DNA of 42,842 nt from Polaromonas sp. (GTDB lineage Bacteria; Pseudomonadota; Gammaproteobacteria; Burkholderiales; Burkholderiaceae_C): the NCBI GenBank assembly GCA_030683705.1, contig JAUXPP010000026.1, positions 1-42,842 of the forward strand, given 5' to 3'. Within the stretch, counting starts at the first letter, position 1. Each line of letters opens with the position of its first letter. The translations under genes and the position numbers were made by a program. Shown piece by piece: positions 24,998 to 32,597 of the stretch. A model generated the notes under the pieces. The model was not told the DNA's origin and ran no database searches. It saw only the letters and a program-made list of their open reading frames with translations.

Positions 24998-25759
24998 ATG
25001 AGACAAGCGATCAACAGGCTGCTGGGCCGCAAGGCCACGGAAAGCACCAAGGCACCGGAACCGGCCGTGGCGCCTCCGGTCGCTCGCAGCGAGCGCGCCG
25101 ACGGCCGCGACAACCCGCACACCATCGAGGACAACTCCGACAACGCCACGCGCCGCCAGCTGGTGCAGATGATGCTGCGCGACGGGCTGCGCAAACACGG
25201 CATCCCGCCGGGTTGGGTGGAATGCCGCATCCTGGTGGTCAACAGCCGCAGCCGCGGCCAGGGCCTGTACCTGAATCTGGTGATGCGCCACTGGGACATG
25301 CTGCTGCTGACGTATGCGCATGCGTTCCAGCAGCAGTTGCTGTCGGCCATCACCGAGTTCGAACCGCAGGCCTCGGTCTGGCTGCACGGGATTTCCTGGG
25401 AACTCGATGTCGGCGACACCTGCCCTTACCTGGACATGCCGGACCCGTCCATCTGGGTGGACATCCTGGCATCGGACCTACCCGCGCCGCGCGCGACGCC
25501 TGCCCCTGCCCCTGCCCCGGCGCCGGCTGCGGCCAAACCCGTGCCACCACCTGAATTCACGCCGGTGCCGGTCACCGCGCCCGCCTCGCCAGCGGCAGCC
25601 CCTGCGCCCGCGCCCATCGCGGCTGTGAGCGAGGAAGATGCGGACGTGCTGGCTGACCTGGAGCGCATGTTTGCCATCCGCGACGCCAACATCCGGCAAC
25701 AGGGCGCGCCCGACACTCCGGTGGACTTCCAGAACACCGAGCCTTCCCAGCGCTCCTGA
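24998..25759 (+). CDS. unrecognised cytoplasmic protein with Pro/Ala linker, sigma-54 controlled
   Basis: 253 residues, no signal peptide or membrane segment. Residues 1-50 are charged and probably disordered. Residues 50-160 form a folded-looking domain (RRQLVQMMLRDGLRKHGIPPGWVECRILVVNSRSRGQGLYLNLVMRHWDMLLL.. to ..FEPQASVWLHGISWELDV). Residues 162-210 are a Pro/Ala-repeat linker (APAPAPAPAAA). A final acidic helix (EEDADVLADLERMFAIRDANIRQQG) resembles a docking peptide. I do not recognise the family. The AAGGGA-like site before the ATG and the promoter at 24907 support the start. The folded core plus linker plus peptide suggests an adaptor (inference). Confidence 0.75.
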   Translation: MRQAINRLLGRKATESTKAPEPAVAPPVARSERADGRDNPHTIEDNSDNATRRQLVQMMLRDGLRKHGIPPGWVECRILVVNSRSRGQGLYLNLVMRHWDMLLLTYAHAFQQQLLSAITEFEPQASVWLHGISWELDVGDTCPYLDMPDPSIWVDILASDLPAPRATPAPAPAPAPAAAKPVPPPEFTPVPVTAPASPAAAPAPAPIAAVSEEDADVLADLERMFAIRDANIRQQGAPDTPVDFQNTEPSQRS

Positions 25760-25773
25760 GGCGCTTTTCCAGC

Positions 25774-26526
25774 CTAACGCTGCAAGGCGGCCAGGCGCCG
25801 GCCCAGGTCCGCCTGGCTGTTCAGCTCGGCCAGCCAGAGCCGGTAACCTTCATCGCTGGGATGCAGACCGTCCTTTGCATTGAGCTCGTCGGGACGCTGG
25901 GCGAACGGGTCGTCCTGCTTTTCCTTGAACAGGTTCACATACAGCGCCCCGTTGTCGGCGGCGACCTGCCGCACCACAGCGTGCAGCGCACGCGAGCGCT
26001 GCGTCATCAGCCAGGACCAGGGCGGAAAAAAGAAAGGTGCGCTGCCCACATTGCCCGAGGGCATGAAAACCACCAGCCGGGCCTGGGTGCGCGCCAGCGT
26101 GCCGACACGCGCGATGTGCTCCTCCAGTGGCGCATACGGCGTGAGGCGGATCACGTCGTTGCCGCCACCGAGCACCAGGATGGCGTCGAAGCGCTCGCCG
26201 GCCGCGTCTTCGAGCTGGCGCACGATGTCTTCGTATTTGGCGCCGTCGGCAGCGCGGTTCACGATTTTCAGCCGCGGATGCTCGCGCGCGATCAGCCCGG
26301 CCAGGCTGGCCGCCGGCGAGGAGGCGCCGGTGCCGACCGCGGTGCTGTCGCCGACCACCAGCAGGCTGGCGCCGGCGTTTTGCGGCGAGGCCTGGAAGGG
26401 CTGGCTTTGCCGCGCCAGCTCCACCGATTGTTTGATGCGCCAGGCGGCGCAGCCCGAGGTGGTCAGCACCGCCAGCGCGGCCAGCAGCGACACGGTACCC
26501 AGCACGGACGGACGGCGGATGTTCAT
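25774..26526 (-). CDS. SGNH/GDSL-type hydrolase, exported
   Basis: A 250-residue SGNH hydrolase. Residues 1-25 are a signal sequence ending TTSGCAAW, which may be a non-ideal lipobox. Block I is VVGDSTAVGTGA (Ser nucleophile), the Gly/Asn block is LVLGGGNDVIR, and the C-terminal Asp-x-x-His is DGLHPSDEGY. It is probably a periplasmic esterase or lysophospholipase/deacetylase. Its ATG overlaps the TGA of tspO by four bases (ATGA), so translation is coupled. Confidence 0.9.
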   Translation of the reverse strand: MNIRRPSVLGTVSLLAALAVLTTSGCAAWRIKQSVELARQSQPFQASPQNAGASLLVVGDSTAVGTGASSPAASLAGLIAREHPRLKIVNRAADGAKYEDIVRQLEDAAGERFDAILVLGGGNDVIRLTPYAPLEEHIARVGTLARTQARLVVFMPSGNVGSAPFFFPPWSWLMTQRSRALHAVVRQVAADNGALYVNLFKEKQDDPFAQRPDELNAKDGLHPSDEGYRLWLAELNSQADLGRRLAALQR

Positions 26527-26930
26527 GACCGGTTCAGCCAGGTGATGGACAGTTGCAGGACCGTGGCAAAGCCGACCCACGCCAGGTAGGGAAGATTCAC
26601 CAGCGCCACCCAGCGCACGCGCCGCCAGATCACGGCCAGCGCCCAGACCAGGGTGCCCAGCACCAGCAGGATGTCGATGCTGGCCAGCAGGTTGTTCTTC
26701 AGGCCGAACTGGATCGGCGTGTACGCCAGGTTGGCCACCAGGTTCAGGATGAAGGGCAAAAGCACGCTGAAGGGCAGGCGGCGCTTCAGGTATTGCAGCA
26801 GCACGTAGCCAAAGCTGATCGCGATGATGATGTACAGCACGGTCCACACCGGGCCGAATACCGTGGCCGGCGGGGCAAAAAAAGGTTTGGCGAGTTGCGC
26901 GTACCAGGCGGCGCTGCTGTTGCTGTCCAT
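26523..26930 (-). CDS. tspO: TspO/MBR family membrane protein
   Basis: A 135-residue five-helix TspO protein: WYAQLAKPFFAPPATVFGPVWTVLYIIIAISFGYV at the N-terminus and LNLVANLAYTPIQFGLKN, ALVNLPYLAWVGFATVLQLSITWLN towards the end. It binds tetrapyrroles or cholesterol-like ligands in the membrane and is linked to oxidative-stress control. The start at 26930 fits family length; the ribosome site is weak. It forms an operon with the SGNH hydrolase. A GTCCTAC motif lies 105 bases upstream in the gene direction. Confidence 0.93.
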   Translation of the reverse strand: MDSNSSAAWYAQLAKPFFAPPATVFGPVWTVLYIIIAISFGYVLLQYLKRRLPFSVLLPFILNLVANLAYTPIQFGLKNNLLASIDILLVLGTLVWALAVIWRRVRWVALVNLPYLAWVGFATVLQLSITWLNRS

Positions 26931-27034
26931 GCGATGATTTCTCGTGGGGGTGACGGGATTGCCGCGGGGCGGCCATGGACCTGATTGTTCCGGCTGCGCG
27001 CTGGCCGGCACGCAGCCCAGCCACTGAAAGCAGG

Positions 27035-27042
27035 GTAGGACG
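27035..27042 (-). promoter_or_regulatory. CGTCCTAC motif upstream of tspO
   Basis: Minus-strand CGTCCTAC (plus strand GTAGGACG), 105 bases from the tspO start and in its direction. It is a member of the recurring TGTCCTACAG group but lacks the final CAG half. Confidence 0.45.
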
Positions 27043-27176
27043 TCACCGCAAAAACTCGCGGCCTGCATCCGGTCAGGCCTGGCCTGCGTATCCCGCCTGA
27101 AGCGGCGCGTGCGCGCTGCTGCTGACTTTCAGGCGCCCTGCGAGGACAATCGCCGCACGCCGCCACGGAGATTGCC

Positions 27177-27644
27177 ATGACCCACCCGCCCGCCCTGCCC
27201 GCCGCATCCGCCCGTTTTCTGCAGTTCTGCCGCGGTCTGGTCTGGGCCGTGTGCGCGCTGGCGCTGTGGCCGGCGGCCCATGCGGCACCACTGAGTGCTG
27301 CCGACGAGCGCGCGGTGCGCAGCACGGTACAGGCGCAACTTGCCGCCTTCGCGGCCGACGATGCCCCACTGGCTTTTTCCTACGCCGCACCGAATGTGCG
27401 CGAAGCCCTGGGCACAGCCGCCGGTTTCATGGCCATGGTGCGCGAAGCCTATCCGGTGGTGTACCGGCCTGCCTCGGTCGCCTTCCTCAAGCCCGAGACC
27501 AGGGACGGCCAGGTGTTCCAGCGGGTGCAGATGCTGGACGCTGCCGGCGAGGCCTGGCTGGCGACCTATTCGCTGCAACGCGGCGGCAAGGGCTGGCTGA
27601 TCACCGGCTGCGTGGTGGTGGCCAACAAGGGGCGCATGGCCTGA
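27177..27644 (+). CDS. exported DUF4864-like protein
   Basis: A 155-residue protein with a signal peptide (residues 1-36, ending AAHAAPLS) and an NTF2-like DUF4864 domain: VRSTVQAQLAAFAADDAPLAFSYAAPNVREALG..FMAMVREAYPVVYRPASVAFL..GWLITGCVVV. Function unknown; NTF2-like folds often act as small binding or immunity domains. GGAGA lies 6 bases before the ATG. Confidence 0.8.
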   Translation: MTHPPALPAASARFLQFCRGLVWAVCALALWPAAHAAPLSAADERAVRSTVQAQLAAFAADDAPLAFSYAAPNVREALGTAAGFMAMVREAYPVVYRPASVAFLKPETRDGQVFQRVQMLDAAGEAWLATYSLQRGGKGWLITGCVVVANKGRMA

Positions 27645-27659
27645 GGCCGGCGTTCGCTC

Positions 27660-27710
27660 CTTTTTTGATAGCTGGCTGCGCTTGTCTGGTAAGGCCGAAA
27701 GCCTGATTTC
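27660..27710. repeat. dispersed intergenic repeat, copy 4
   Basis: TTTTTTGATAGCTGGCTGCG continues CTTGTCTGGTAAGG. It sits directly after the DUF4864-like gene; its T-run could help termination. Confidence 0.6.
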
Positions 27711-27821
27711 ACTCACAATCCGGGCTGCCAGGAGGGCGTTTTTCTGACAGCATCTACGCGTGCGCGCCTTCGCGCCGGCGCCTCAGCCGGGGCGATCATG
27801 GGTTTTCCGAAAGGCCTGCGC

Positions 27822-28148
27822 ATGAAAACCGCTCTCAAAGTCGCCCTTGGCGCCCTGCTCACCACCGTCTTCAGCGGCCAGGCGCTGGCCTGCTACACCG
27901 TCTACAACCGTGCCAACCAGGTGATTTACCACGCCAGGCAAGCGCCGGTGGACATGCAATACCAGCTACACCAGACCCTGCCGGCGGTGTTCAACGACGG
28001 GCACATGGTGTTTTCCATCACCGACACCGACTGCCCGGCGGTCAACCAGACCCGCAGCAATATCCGTGATTCGGCCGGCGGCAAGGTGGTGTATGTGGTC
28101 GACCGGGGGCCTGGGCGGACCCGGCCTTACAGAACGCCCCGCAACTGA
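27822..28148 (+). CDS. small exported protein of unknown function
   Basis: 108 residues with a clear signal peptide (MKTALKVALGALLTTVFSGQALA) and a mature part that starts CYTVYNRANQVIYHARQAPVDMQYQLHQTLPAVFNDGHMVF and holds one more Cys (TDCPAV), so a disulfide is possible. I see no named domain. I choose the ATG at 27822, with GAAAGG about 8 bases upstream; an ATG at 27798 would add MGFPKGLR before the signal. It ends 18 bases from the convergent YkuD-like gene. Confidence 0.75.
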   Translation: MKTALKVALGALLTTVFSGQALACYTVYNRANQVIYHARQAPVDMQYQLHQTLPAVFNDGHMVFSITDTDCPAVNQTRSNIRDSAGGKVVYVVDRGPGRTRPYRTPRN

Positions 28149-28166
28149 AGCCGCGCTGACCGGCGC

Positions 28167-28841
28167 TCAGGACGCGAACGCGCCGAACAGTGTGTAGACG
28201 CTGGAATCCTCAGGCAGGACATACACCACACTGCGGCTGCTGCCCAGCAGCGGGCCGACCACGGTTTCGTAAAACGCCACCGGCACCACCACACAGCCGA
28301 GCGACACCCGGTTGTCCAGCGGCGTGGCCGACGCCAGGCGCTCGTGCCGCTGTTCCTGGCTGTTGCCCGGGCGCAGCCGGTGAATCGCCAGGCCTTCGCT
28401 GTAATTCACCCAGATGACCTGTTCACCCTGCAGGTTGCGGCCTGGCTGCGACAGGAAACGCCCGGCCGGTGTGGTGCGTTCCGCCGGCGCGATCTGCGAC
28501 ACCGGCCGCTGGCCGATGCCGGGTACCGAGCCGTCGCCGCTGGCCAGGCCCAGCAGCGCAGCCGAGGCGCCGCGCAGGCGGCCGCCGGCATCGAACACGA
28601 ACAGCTTCGCGTGTTTCTTGTCGACGATTACGAAGGGCAGGCCCTGGTTGTCGGCCGAGGCCAATACCGAAGCGGCCGCGTAACGGGCGTCGGTGGACGC
28701 GGCTTCGGCGCCAAAATCGGCCAGGGGCGCCCGGGCAGTTGCAGCGGCAGGCGGACCGTCCAGCGCGGCGGCCGGCGTCGGCGACAGGACCAGGGCGGCC
28801 AGGGCAGCCGCCCCATAAAAAGTCCTGCGAGAAAAAATCAT
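28167..28841 (-). CDS. YkuD-like L,D-transpeptidase family protein, paralogue 1
   Basis: 224 residues with a signal sequence (RRTFYGAAALAALVLSPTPAAA). The catalytic region resembles YkuD: His154 (LAIHRLRPGN) and S180-L-G-C183 (NRVSLGCVVVPVAFYE), i.e. SLGC in place of the common SHGC. Such enzymes form 3-3 crosslinks in peptidoglycan or attach proteins to it. A related gene, 29053-29802, lies 211 bases upstream on the same strand and has the same domain order. A perfect GTAGGA/TCCTAC palindrome lies 22 bases before the start. Confidence 0.8.
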   Translation of the reverse strand: MIFSRRTFYGAAALAALVLSPTPAAALDGPPAAATARAPLADFGAEAASTDARYAAASVLASADNQGLPFVIVDKKHAKLFVFDAGGRLRGASAALLGLASGDGSVPGIGQRPVSQIAPAERTTPAGRFLSQPGRNLQGEQVIWVNYSEGLAIHRLRPGNSQEQRHERLASATPLDNRVSLGCVVVPVAFYETVVGPLLGSSRSVVYVLPEDSSVYTLFGAFAS

Positions 28842-28862
28842 CCGCTGCCTGTGCTTGAGGTG

Positions 28863-28879
28863 TGTAGGACATATCCTAC
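28863..28879. promoter_or_regulatory. GTAGGA-CATA-TCCTAC palindrome in front of YkuD paralogue 1
   Basis: Two 6-base halves of the recurring GTCCTAC element face each other with a 4-base spacer, starting 22 bases before the ATG. It is the only symmetric double copy in the window. Confidence 0.6.
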
Positions 28880-28929
28880 CGACAGCAACAGGGATTTGGC
28901 AAGCGCCAGGCTTGTAACAGCGCCGGGCA

Positions 28930-28982
28930 CTTTTATTTTGATAGCAGCTTACGCAAGCGCTGCAAGGGGAAACCGCGTTTTC
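28930..28982. repeat. dispersed intergenic repeat, copy 5
   Basis: TTATTTTGATAGCAGCTTAC continues GCAAGCGCTGCAAGGGG. It lies between the two YkuD-like paralogues. Confidence 0.6.
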
Positions 28983-29052
28983 TACCCCAGATCCGGGAAG
29001 GCCAGCGAATCAGAGCGGCTGTAGGCTTTATCCCACAGGCCCGAGGCGGGGC

Positions 29053-29802
29053 TTAGCTGCGGGGCGCCGGCCTGAAGCCCTGGAACACCGCCTGCAGGGG
29101 ACGGGTTTCGGGAAGCACGTAAATCACGCCGCGGCGCGACCCGAGGGCTGGTTTGACCACCTCCTCGTAAAAGGCCACCGGCAGGTTGATGCAACCGAAA
29201 GAGATGCGGTTGTCCTCGGGCGTGGCAGAGGCCAGGCGCTCGAGGCGTCGCTCGCGCGGTTCCTTGGCGCGCACGCGGTGCATGGAAACCGCGGCCTCAT
29301 AGTCGACCCAGACGATGTCTTCGCCAAAAGAGTTGATGCCGGGTTGCGACACAAAACGCCCGGCCGGCGTGGTGCGTTCGTGCGGTGCAATGGCGGACAT
29401 TTCACGCTCGCCGATGCCCTCCACCGAATCGTCGCCGACGGCAGACCCCATCAGCGCCGGGGTGGCGCCGTCGAGGCTGCCGTCAGGCTTGAAGACAAAC
29501 ACCCTCACATGCGGTTTGTCGACGATGACAAACGGCATGCCACGGTGATCGCGGCTGTGCATGACCCAGTTGGCCATCTCGCGCGCTTCGTCCGACGGGG
29601 CTTCCTGCGCAAAATCGGCCACGCGCGGCAGGTGCTCCAGCGAGGGCACGGTGACGGCAGCGGGCGCCGCAAGCAGCGGCCTGGCCTGGCGCGAGGTGAC
29701 CTGTCCCGGAAGGATCAGCGCGATCGCGGCGCAGCCCATGCCCAGCCCCTTGAGGATGGCATCGAGTTGCGAAGGTTCTCTGGAAGACATGGTGGACAGC
29801 AT
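29053..29802 (-). CDS. YkuD-like L,D-transpeptidase family protein, paralogue 2
   Basis: About 249 residues: an N-terminal membrane/signal segment (LGMGCAAIALILPGQV), then GMPFVIVDKPHVRVFVF, the substrate strand TTPAGRFVSQPGI, His (VSMHRVRA) and the nucleophile motif SFGCINLPVAFYEEVV. Domain order and many blocks match paralogue 1, so the pair arose by duplication. Starts at 29814 (TTG), 29802 and 29790 (ATG) are all open and none has a strong ribosome site; I use 29802. The small secreted protein gene lies 78 bases upstream on the same strand. Confidence 0.8.
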   Translation of the reverse strand: MLSTMSSREPSQLDAILKGLGMGCAAIALILPGQVTSRQARPLLAAPAAVTVPSLEHLPRVADFAQEAPSDEAREMANWVMHSRDHRGMPFVIVDKPHVRVFVFKPDGSLDGATPALMGSAVGDDSVEGIGEREMSAIAPHERTTPAGRFVSQPGINSFGEDIVWVDYEAAVSMHRVRAKEPRERRLERLASATPEDNRISFGCINLPVAFYEEVVKPALGSRRGVIYVLPETRPLQAVFQGFRPAPRS

Positions 29803-29880
29803 CCGTGGGTTCAAACGGAGGCAGGGAAGACGGATGGATCACCCGTCTTCCCCGCGACCTGTGCGACATGGTCAGCCGTA

Positions 29881-30171
29881 TCAGTTACGGTCGGCGCGTG
29901 GCTCCAGAGTGGTGTCCACGGAAGGCGTGGCGCTGGTGTCCATGCTGGTGGTGCCGGTGCTGGTCGAAGGCTGGGCCTGCATGGTGCTGTTGCTGTTCAT
30001 GGAACCGGCAGCGCCGCTGGTGCCCTGGTTCTGGACCGTGGGGCCTTGTGCCGTGGAAGCATCAGGCGTGTTGGTCACCTGGGGGGCGGCAGTTTGTGCA
30101 TAGGCAAAACCGGCGCCTGCAACCAGTGCAGCAGCGGTGATGGCAGCGGTGAGGGATTGATTGAGTTTCAT
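29881..30171 (-). CDS. small secreted low-complexity Ser/Thr-rich protein
   Basis: 96 residues: a clean signal peptide (MKLNQSLTAAITAAALVAGAGFAYA) then a Gln/Thr/Ser/Asn-rich, almost certainly disordered mature peptide (GTSGAAGSMNSNSTMQAQ..TTSMDTSATPSV) without Cys. AGGAG lies 6 bases before the ATG. Family not recognised. It carries the exact CTGTCCTACAG motif 119 bases upstream and a TAGATT -10-like element between, suggesting strong regulated expression. Confidence 0.75.
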   Translation of the reverse strand: MKLNQSLTAAITAAALVAGAGFAYAQTAAPQVTNTPDASTAQGPTVQNQGTSGAAGSMNSNSTMQAQPSTSTGTTSMDTSATPSVDTTLEPRADRN

Positions 30172-30240
30172 GGCTAGCTCCTGAATAAAACCCCGAGGGG
30201 CGGTTGATGAAAAAACGCCGATCGGTGATCGACTGAGTTC

Positions 30241-30300
30241 AATCTAGAACCGCAATTTTGTGCCGCGGGTCGGCATGGTCCGCATGCGCCTGTAGGACAG
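30241..30300 (-). promoter_or_regulatory. CTGTCCTACAG motif and promoter-like elements of the secreted-peptide gene
   Basis: On the minus strand: CTGTCCTACAG (30300-30290), GCGGCACA (30266-30259), then TAGATT (30246-30241). The GTCC-to-TAGATT distance is 52 bases, almost the same as in the peptide gene at 33762 (51). Confidence 0.55.
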
Positions 30301-30375
30301 CTCCGCCCTGCCCGCCGCGCTTGCACTTGGTTACGCCGGCGCCCGGCTGCGTGTTTTTTGCAGCCAGGCCTGGAA

Positions 30376-30420
30376 GCTTTTTGCTATGTTTTCAGTAGCT
30401 GGACACGCTTTTCAACAAAG
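30376..30420. repeat. dispersed intergenic repeat, copy 6
   Basis: TTTTTGCTATGTTTTCAGTA continues GCTGGACACGCTTTTC, a degenerate copy with the TGCTAT start. Confidence 0.5.
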
Positions 30421-30671
30421 GCGTGCGGCCACTTTTTTGTTGTGACAGCGACAGGCGCCAGCGGCGCGCGAAGCTGTGTACGCGGGACTTGGCCTACAAC
30501 ACGCAGGCACAGCGGACTGCAAGCGCGCCACGGCGTGTGGCGCCACACTGCGTGTGTGCCAGCCGGGTTCCGCGCTACAACGACAGGTATCCGACCTCCG
30601 CCCCCGGGCGAAACGTCGGAACATTGTCCAGCGAACCCGGCTGCATTTTTTTTGCCTGCCGGCGCAGCGCC

Positions 30672-31598
30672 TCAGGCGGATGCGGAGGTTTTTGCGGCGT
30701 GCGCCATGGCCTGGCCGACTTCGTGGCTGCCCTGCGCCGCACCGCTTTGCGGCACCATCTCGCCGCTACGCTCGCGCACTTCGTCCAGCCGCGCCGCCAG
30801 CGCCTCGGGCACCTGCTCACCGCTGCCCAGCCACACACCGCGCGTGAGCGTGATGTTGGCGGCCTCGAAGCTGCCGGCGCCGGCACACAGGATGGCGCGG
30901 GTGGGCGCGTCCTGCGCGGCCAGCACCAGCATGGCCGGCACCACCGCCTCCGGCCGCAGGGCACGCAGCACTTCCTCGGGCATCAGGCCTTCGGTCATGC
31001 GGGTGGCCGCGGTCGGCGCCAGGCAATTGACACGGATGTCGTTTTTGGCGCCCTCGATGGACAGGGTCTGCATCAGCCCGACCAGCGCCATCTTGGCCGC
31101 GCCGTAGTTGGCCTGGCCGAAGTTGCCGTAGAGGCCCGACGAGGACGTGGTCATCACGATGCGGCCGTATTTTTGCGCGGCCATGATGGGCCATACCGCC
31201 TTGCAGCAGTGCACAGCGCCCATCAGGTGCACATTCATCACGAGCGCGAAATCGGCCAAATCCATCTTGGCAAAACTCTTGTCGCGCAGGATGCCGGCGT
31301 TGTTGACCAGGATGTCCACGCGGCCCCAGGCGTCCATCGCCTGCTTCACCATGGCCTCCACCGCCGCGGCATCGGTCACCGACGCGCCGTTGGCGATCGC
31401 CTCGCCGCCGGCCGCGCGGATTTCAGCCACCACCGCTTCGGCGGCACTGACCGAGCCGCCGGAGCCGTCACTGGCGCTGCCCAGGTCGTTGACCACCACT
31501 TTCGCGCCGCGCGCGGCCAGTGCCAGCGCATGCTGCTTGCCCAGACCGCCGCCGGCGCCTGTGACGATGGCCACACGGCCCGTGAAATCCATACCCAT
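30672..31598 (-). CDS. short-chain dehydrogenase/reductase (MFE-2/HSD17B4 N-domain-like)
   Basis: A 308-residue classical SDR: NAD(P)-binding TGAGGGLG at residues 13-20, NNAG at 99-102, and the Ser152-Tyr165-Lys169 catalytic set (YGAAK). The sequence VVVNDLGSASDGSGGS and the long C-terminal tail match the dehydrogenase part of peroxisomal multifunctional enzyme 2 and bacterial 3-hydroxyacyl-CoA dehydrogenases. Oxidation of a hydroxyacyl-CoA is a fair guess, not shown. AGGGGA precedes the ATG at 31598. It is divergent from the Nudix gene, with a 99-base gap. Confidence 0.9.
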   Translation of the reverse strand: MGMDFTGRVAIVTGAGGGLGKQHALALAARGAKVVVNDLGSASDGSGGSVSAAEAVVAEIRAAGGEAIANGASVTDAAAVEAMVKQAMDAWGRVDILVNNAGILRDKSFAKMDLADFALVMNVHLMGAVHCCKAVWPIMAAQKYGRIVMTTSSSGLYGNFGQANYGAAKMALVGLMQTLSIEGAKNDIRVNCLAPTAATRMTEGLMPEEVLRALRPEAVVPAMLVLAAQDAPTRAILCAGAGSFEAANITLTRGVWLGSGEQVPEALAARLDEVRERSGEMVPQSGAAQGSHEVGQAMAHAAKTSASA

Positions 31599-31697
31599 CT
31601 GCTGTCCCCTGTCGTGTTGGTGATCCGGTTGGCGCCGCCAGGCTGATAGGCTGGCGGCACAGGAAGCCTGTACTGTAATGGACCGTGCAGCAACCTG

Positions 31698-32594
31698 ATG
31701 AAAGCCGACACCCGCATGGAACTGAACCTCGACACCGTCCTGACCCCGCCGCGCCCGGCCGCCACCGTGGTGCTGCTGCGCGATGCGCTGGCGGGCCTGG
31801 AGGTGTTTTTGATGAAGCGCCACAGCCTGTCCGACGTGCTGGGCGGGGCCTATGTCTTTCCGGGCGGCAAGGTCGATCCGGCCGACGCCGAACTCGACAT
31901 GGCGGCACACGGGGACCAGCCGGCCGCCGTGCTGCAAGCCGCACTCGGCGAGCCTGGCATCAGCGAGACCACCGCTGCCGCCTTGCATGTGGCGGCCTTG
32001 CGCGAAGCCTTCGAGGAGTCGGGCGTGCTGTTTGCGCAGGGCCATGGGCCAGCGCAGCCGGCCGCCCAGGCCGCGGCGCTGCTGCGCGAGGGCCGCGGCT
32101 TCAACGCCGTACTGGCGCAGATGGGGCTGCGCTTGCAGACACGGGCCATCCTGCCCTGGTCGCGCTGGATCACGCCGGTCCGGCCTTCGGTCATGAACAA
32201 GCGCTTCGACACGCGGTTTTTTGTCGCGGCCGTGCCTGGGGGCCAGGTGGCGCGCCACGACGACTTTGAAACCACCGACAGCCTCTGGCTCAGCCCGCGC
32301 GAGGCGCTGCTGCAGTACTGGGCCGGACAGATCGAGCTGGCGCCACCGCAGATCATGAGCCTGGCGCACCTGGCGCGGCACAGCGCGGTGGACAGCGTGC
32401 TGGCCGCAGCCCGCGAACGCCGGCCGCCGGTGATCCAGCCCGAATCCTTCGACGACAACGGTGAGCGCATGATCTGTTACCCCGGCGACGAGCGGCACAC
32501 GGTGCGCGAGCCGGCCCTGCCGGGACCGACGCGGCTGTTCTACCGCAACAAGCGCTTCGAGCCGCTTTGCGGTTTCGAAGGCCTGTTTTCCTGA
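31698..32594 (+). CDS. Nudix hydrolase (NUDT19/CoA-diphosphatase-like)
   Basis: A 298-residue Nudix protein. The Nudix box is split: FPGGKVDPADAEL, then about 40 residues, then ALREAFEESGVL with the metal-binding EExGx end. This insertion is typical of the NUDT7/NUDT19 group that cleaves CoA derivatives. It is paired head-to-head with an acyl-CoA type SDR, which fits. The ATG at 31698 is used; MELNLD at 31716 is an alternative. It ends 3 bases from convergent dusC. Confidence 0.88.
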   Translation: MKADTRMELNLDTVLTPPRPAATVVLLRDALAGLEVFLMKRHSLSDVLGGAYVFPGGKVDPADAELDMAAHGDQPAAVLQAALGEPGISETTAAALHVAALREAFEESGVLFAQGHGPAQPAAQAAALLREGRGFNAVLAQMGLRLQTRAILPWSRWITPVRPSVMNKRFDTRFFVAAVPGGQVARHDDFETTDSLWLSPREALLQYWAGQIELAPPQIMSLAHLARHSAVDSVLAAARERRPPVIQPESFDDNGERMICYPGDERHTVREPALPGPTRLFYRNKRFEPLCGFEGLFS

Positions 32595-32597
32595 ACC

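Larger units (their letters stand above)
30172..30671. other. 500-base region without a convincing gene
   Basis: Holds the promoter region of the secreted peptide, the CTGTCCTACAG motif (30290-30300), a repeat copy, and a perfect 14-base palindrome GTGTGGCGCCACAC (30535-30548). Short open frames run through it on both strands but have no ribosome site or recognisable protein. A small RNA is possible. Confidence 0.5.

Noticed and set aside
25426..25737. Possible repeat or CRISPR-like array in the Pro/Ala codon region
   Set aside because: The GCCCCTGCC repeats simply encode the Ala-Pro linker; there are no conserved repeat/spacer units.
24998..25759. Sec or membrane protein reading of the sigma-54 gene product
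   Set aside because: No signal peptide or hydrophobic helix is present; the Pro/Ala stretch is a linker.
30423..31646. 407-residue plus-strand frame covering the gene-free stretch and the SDR gene
   Set aside because: Most of it is antisense to the SDR, it has no ribosome site, and the part in the gap shows no known protein.
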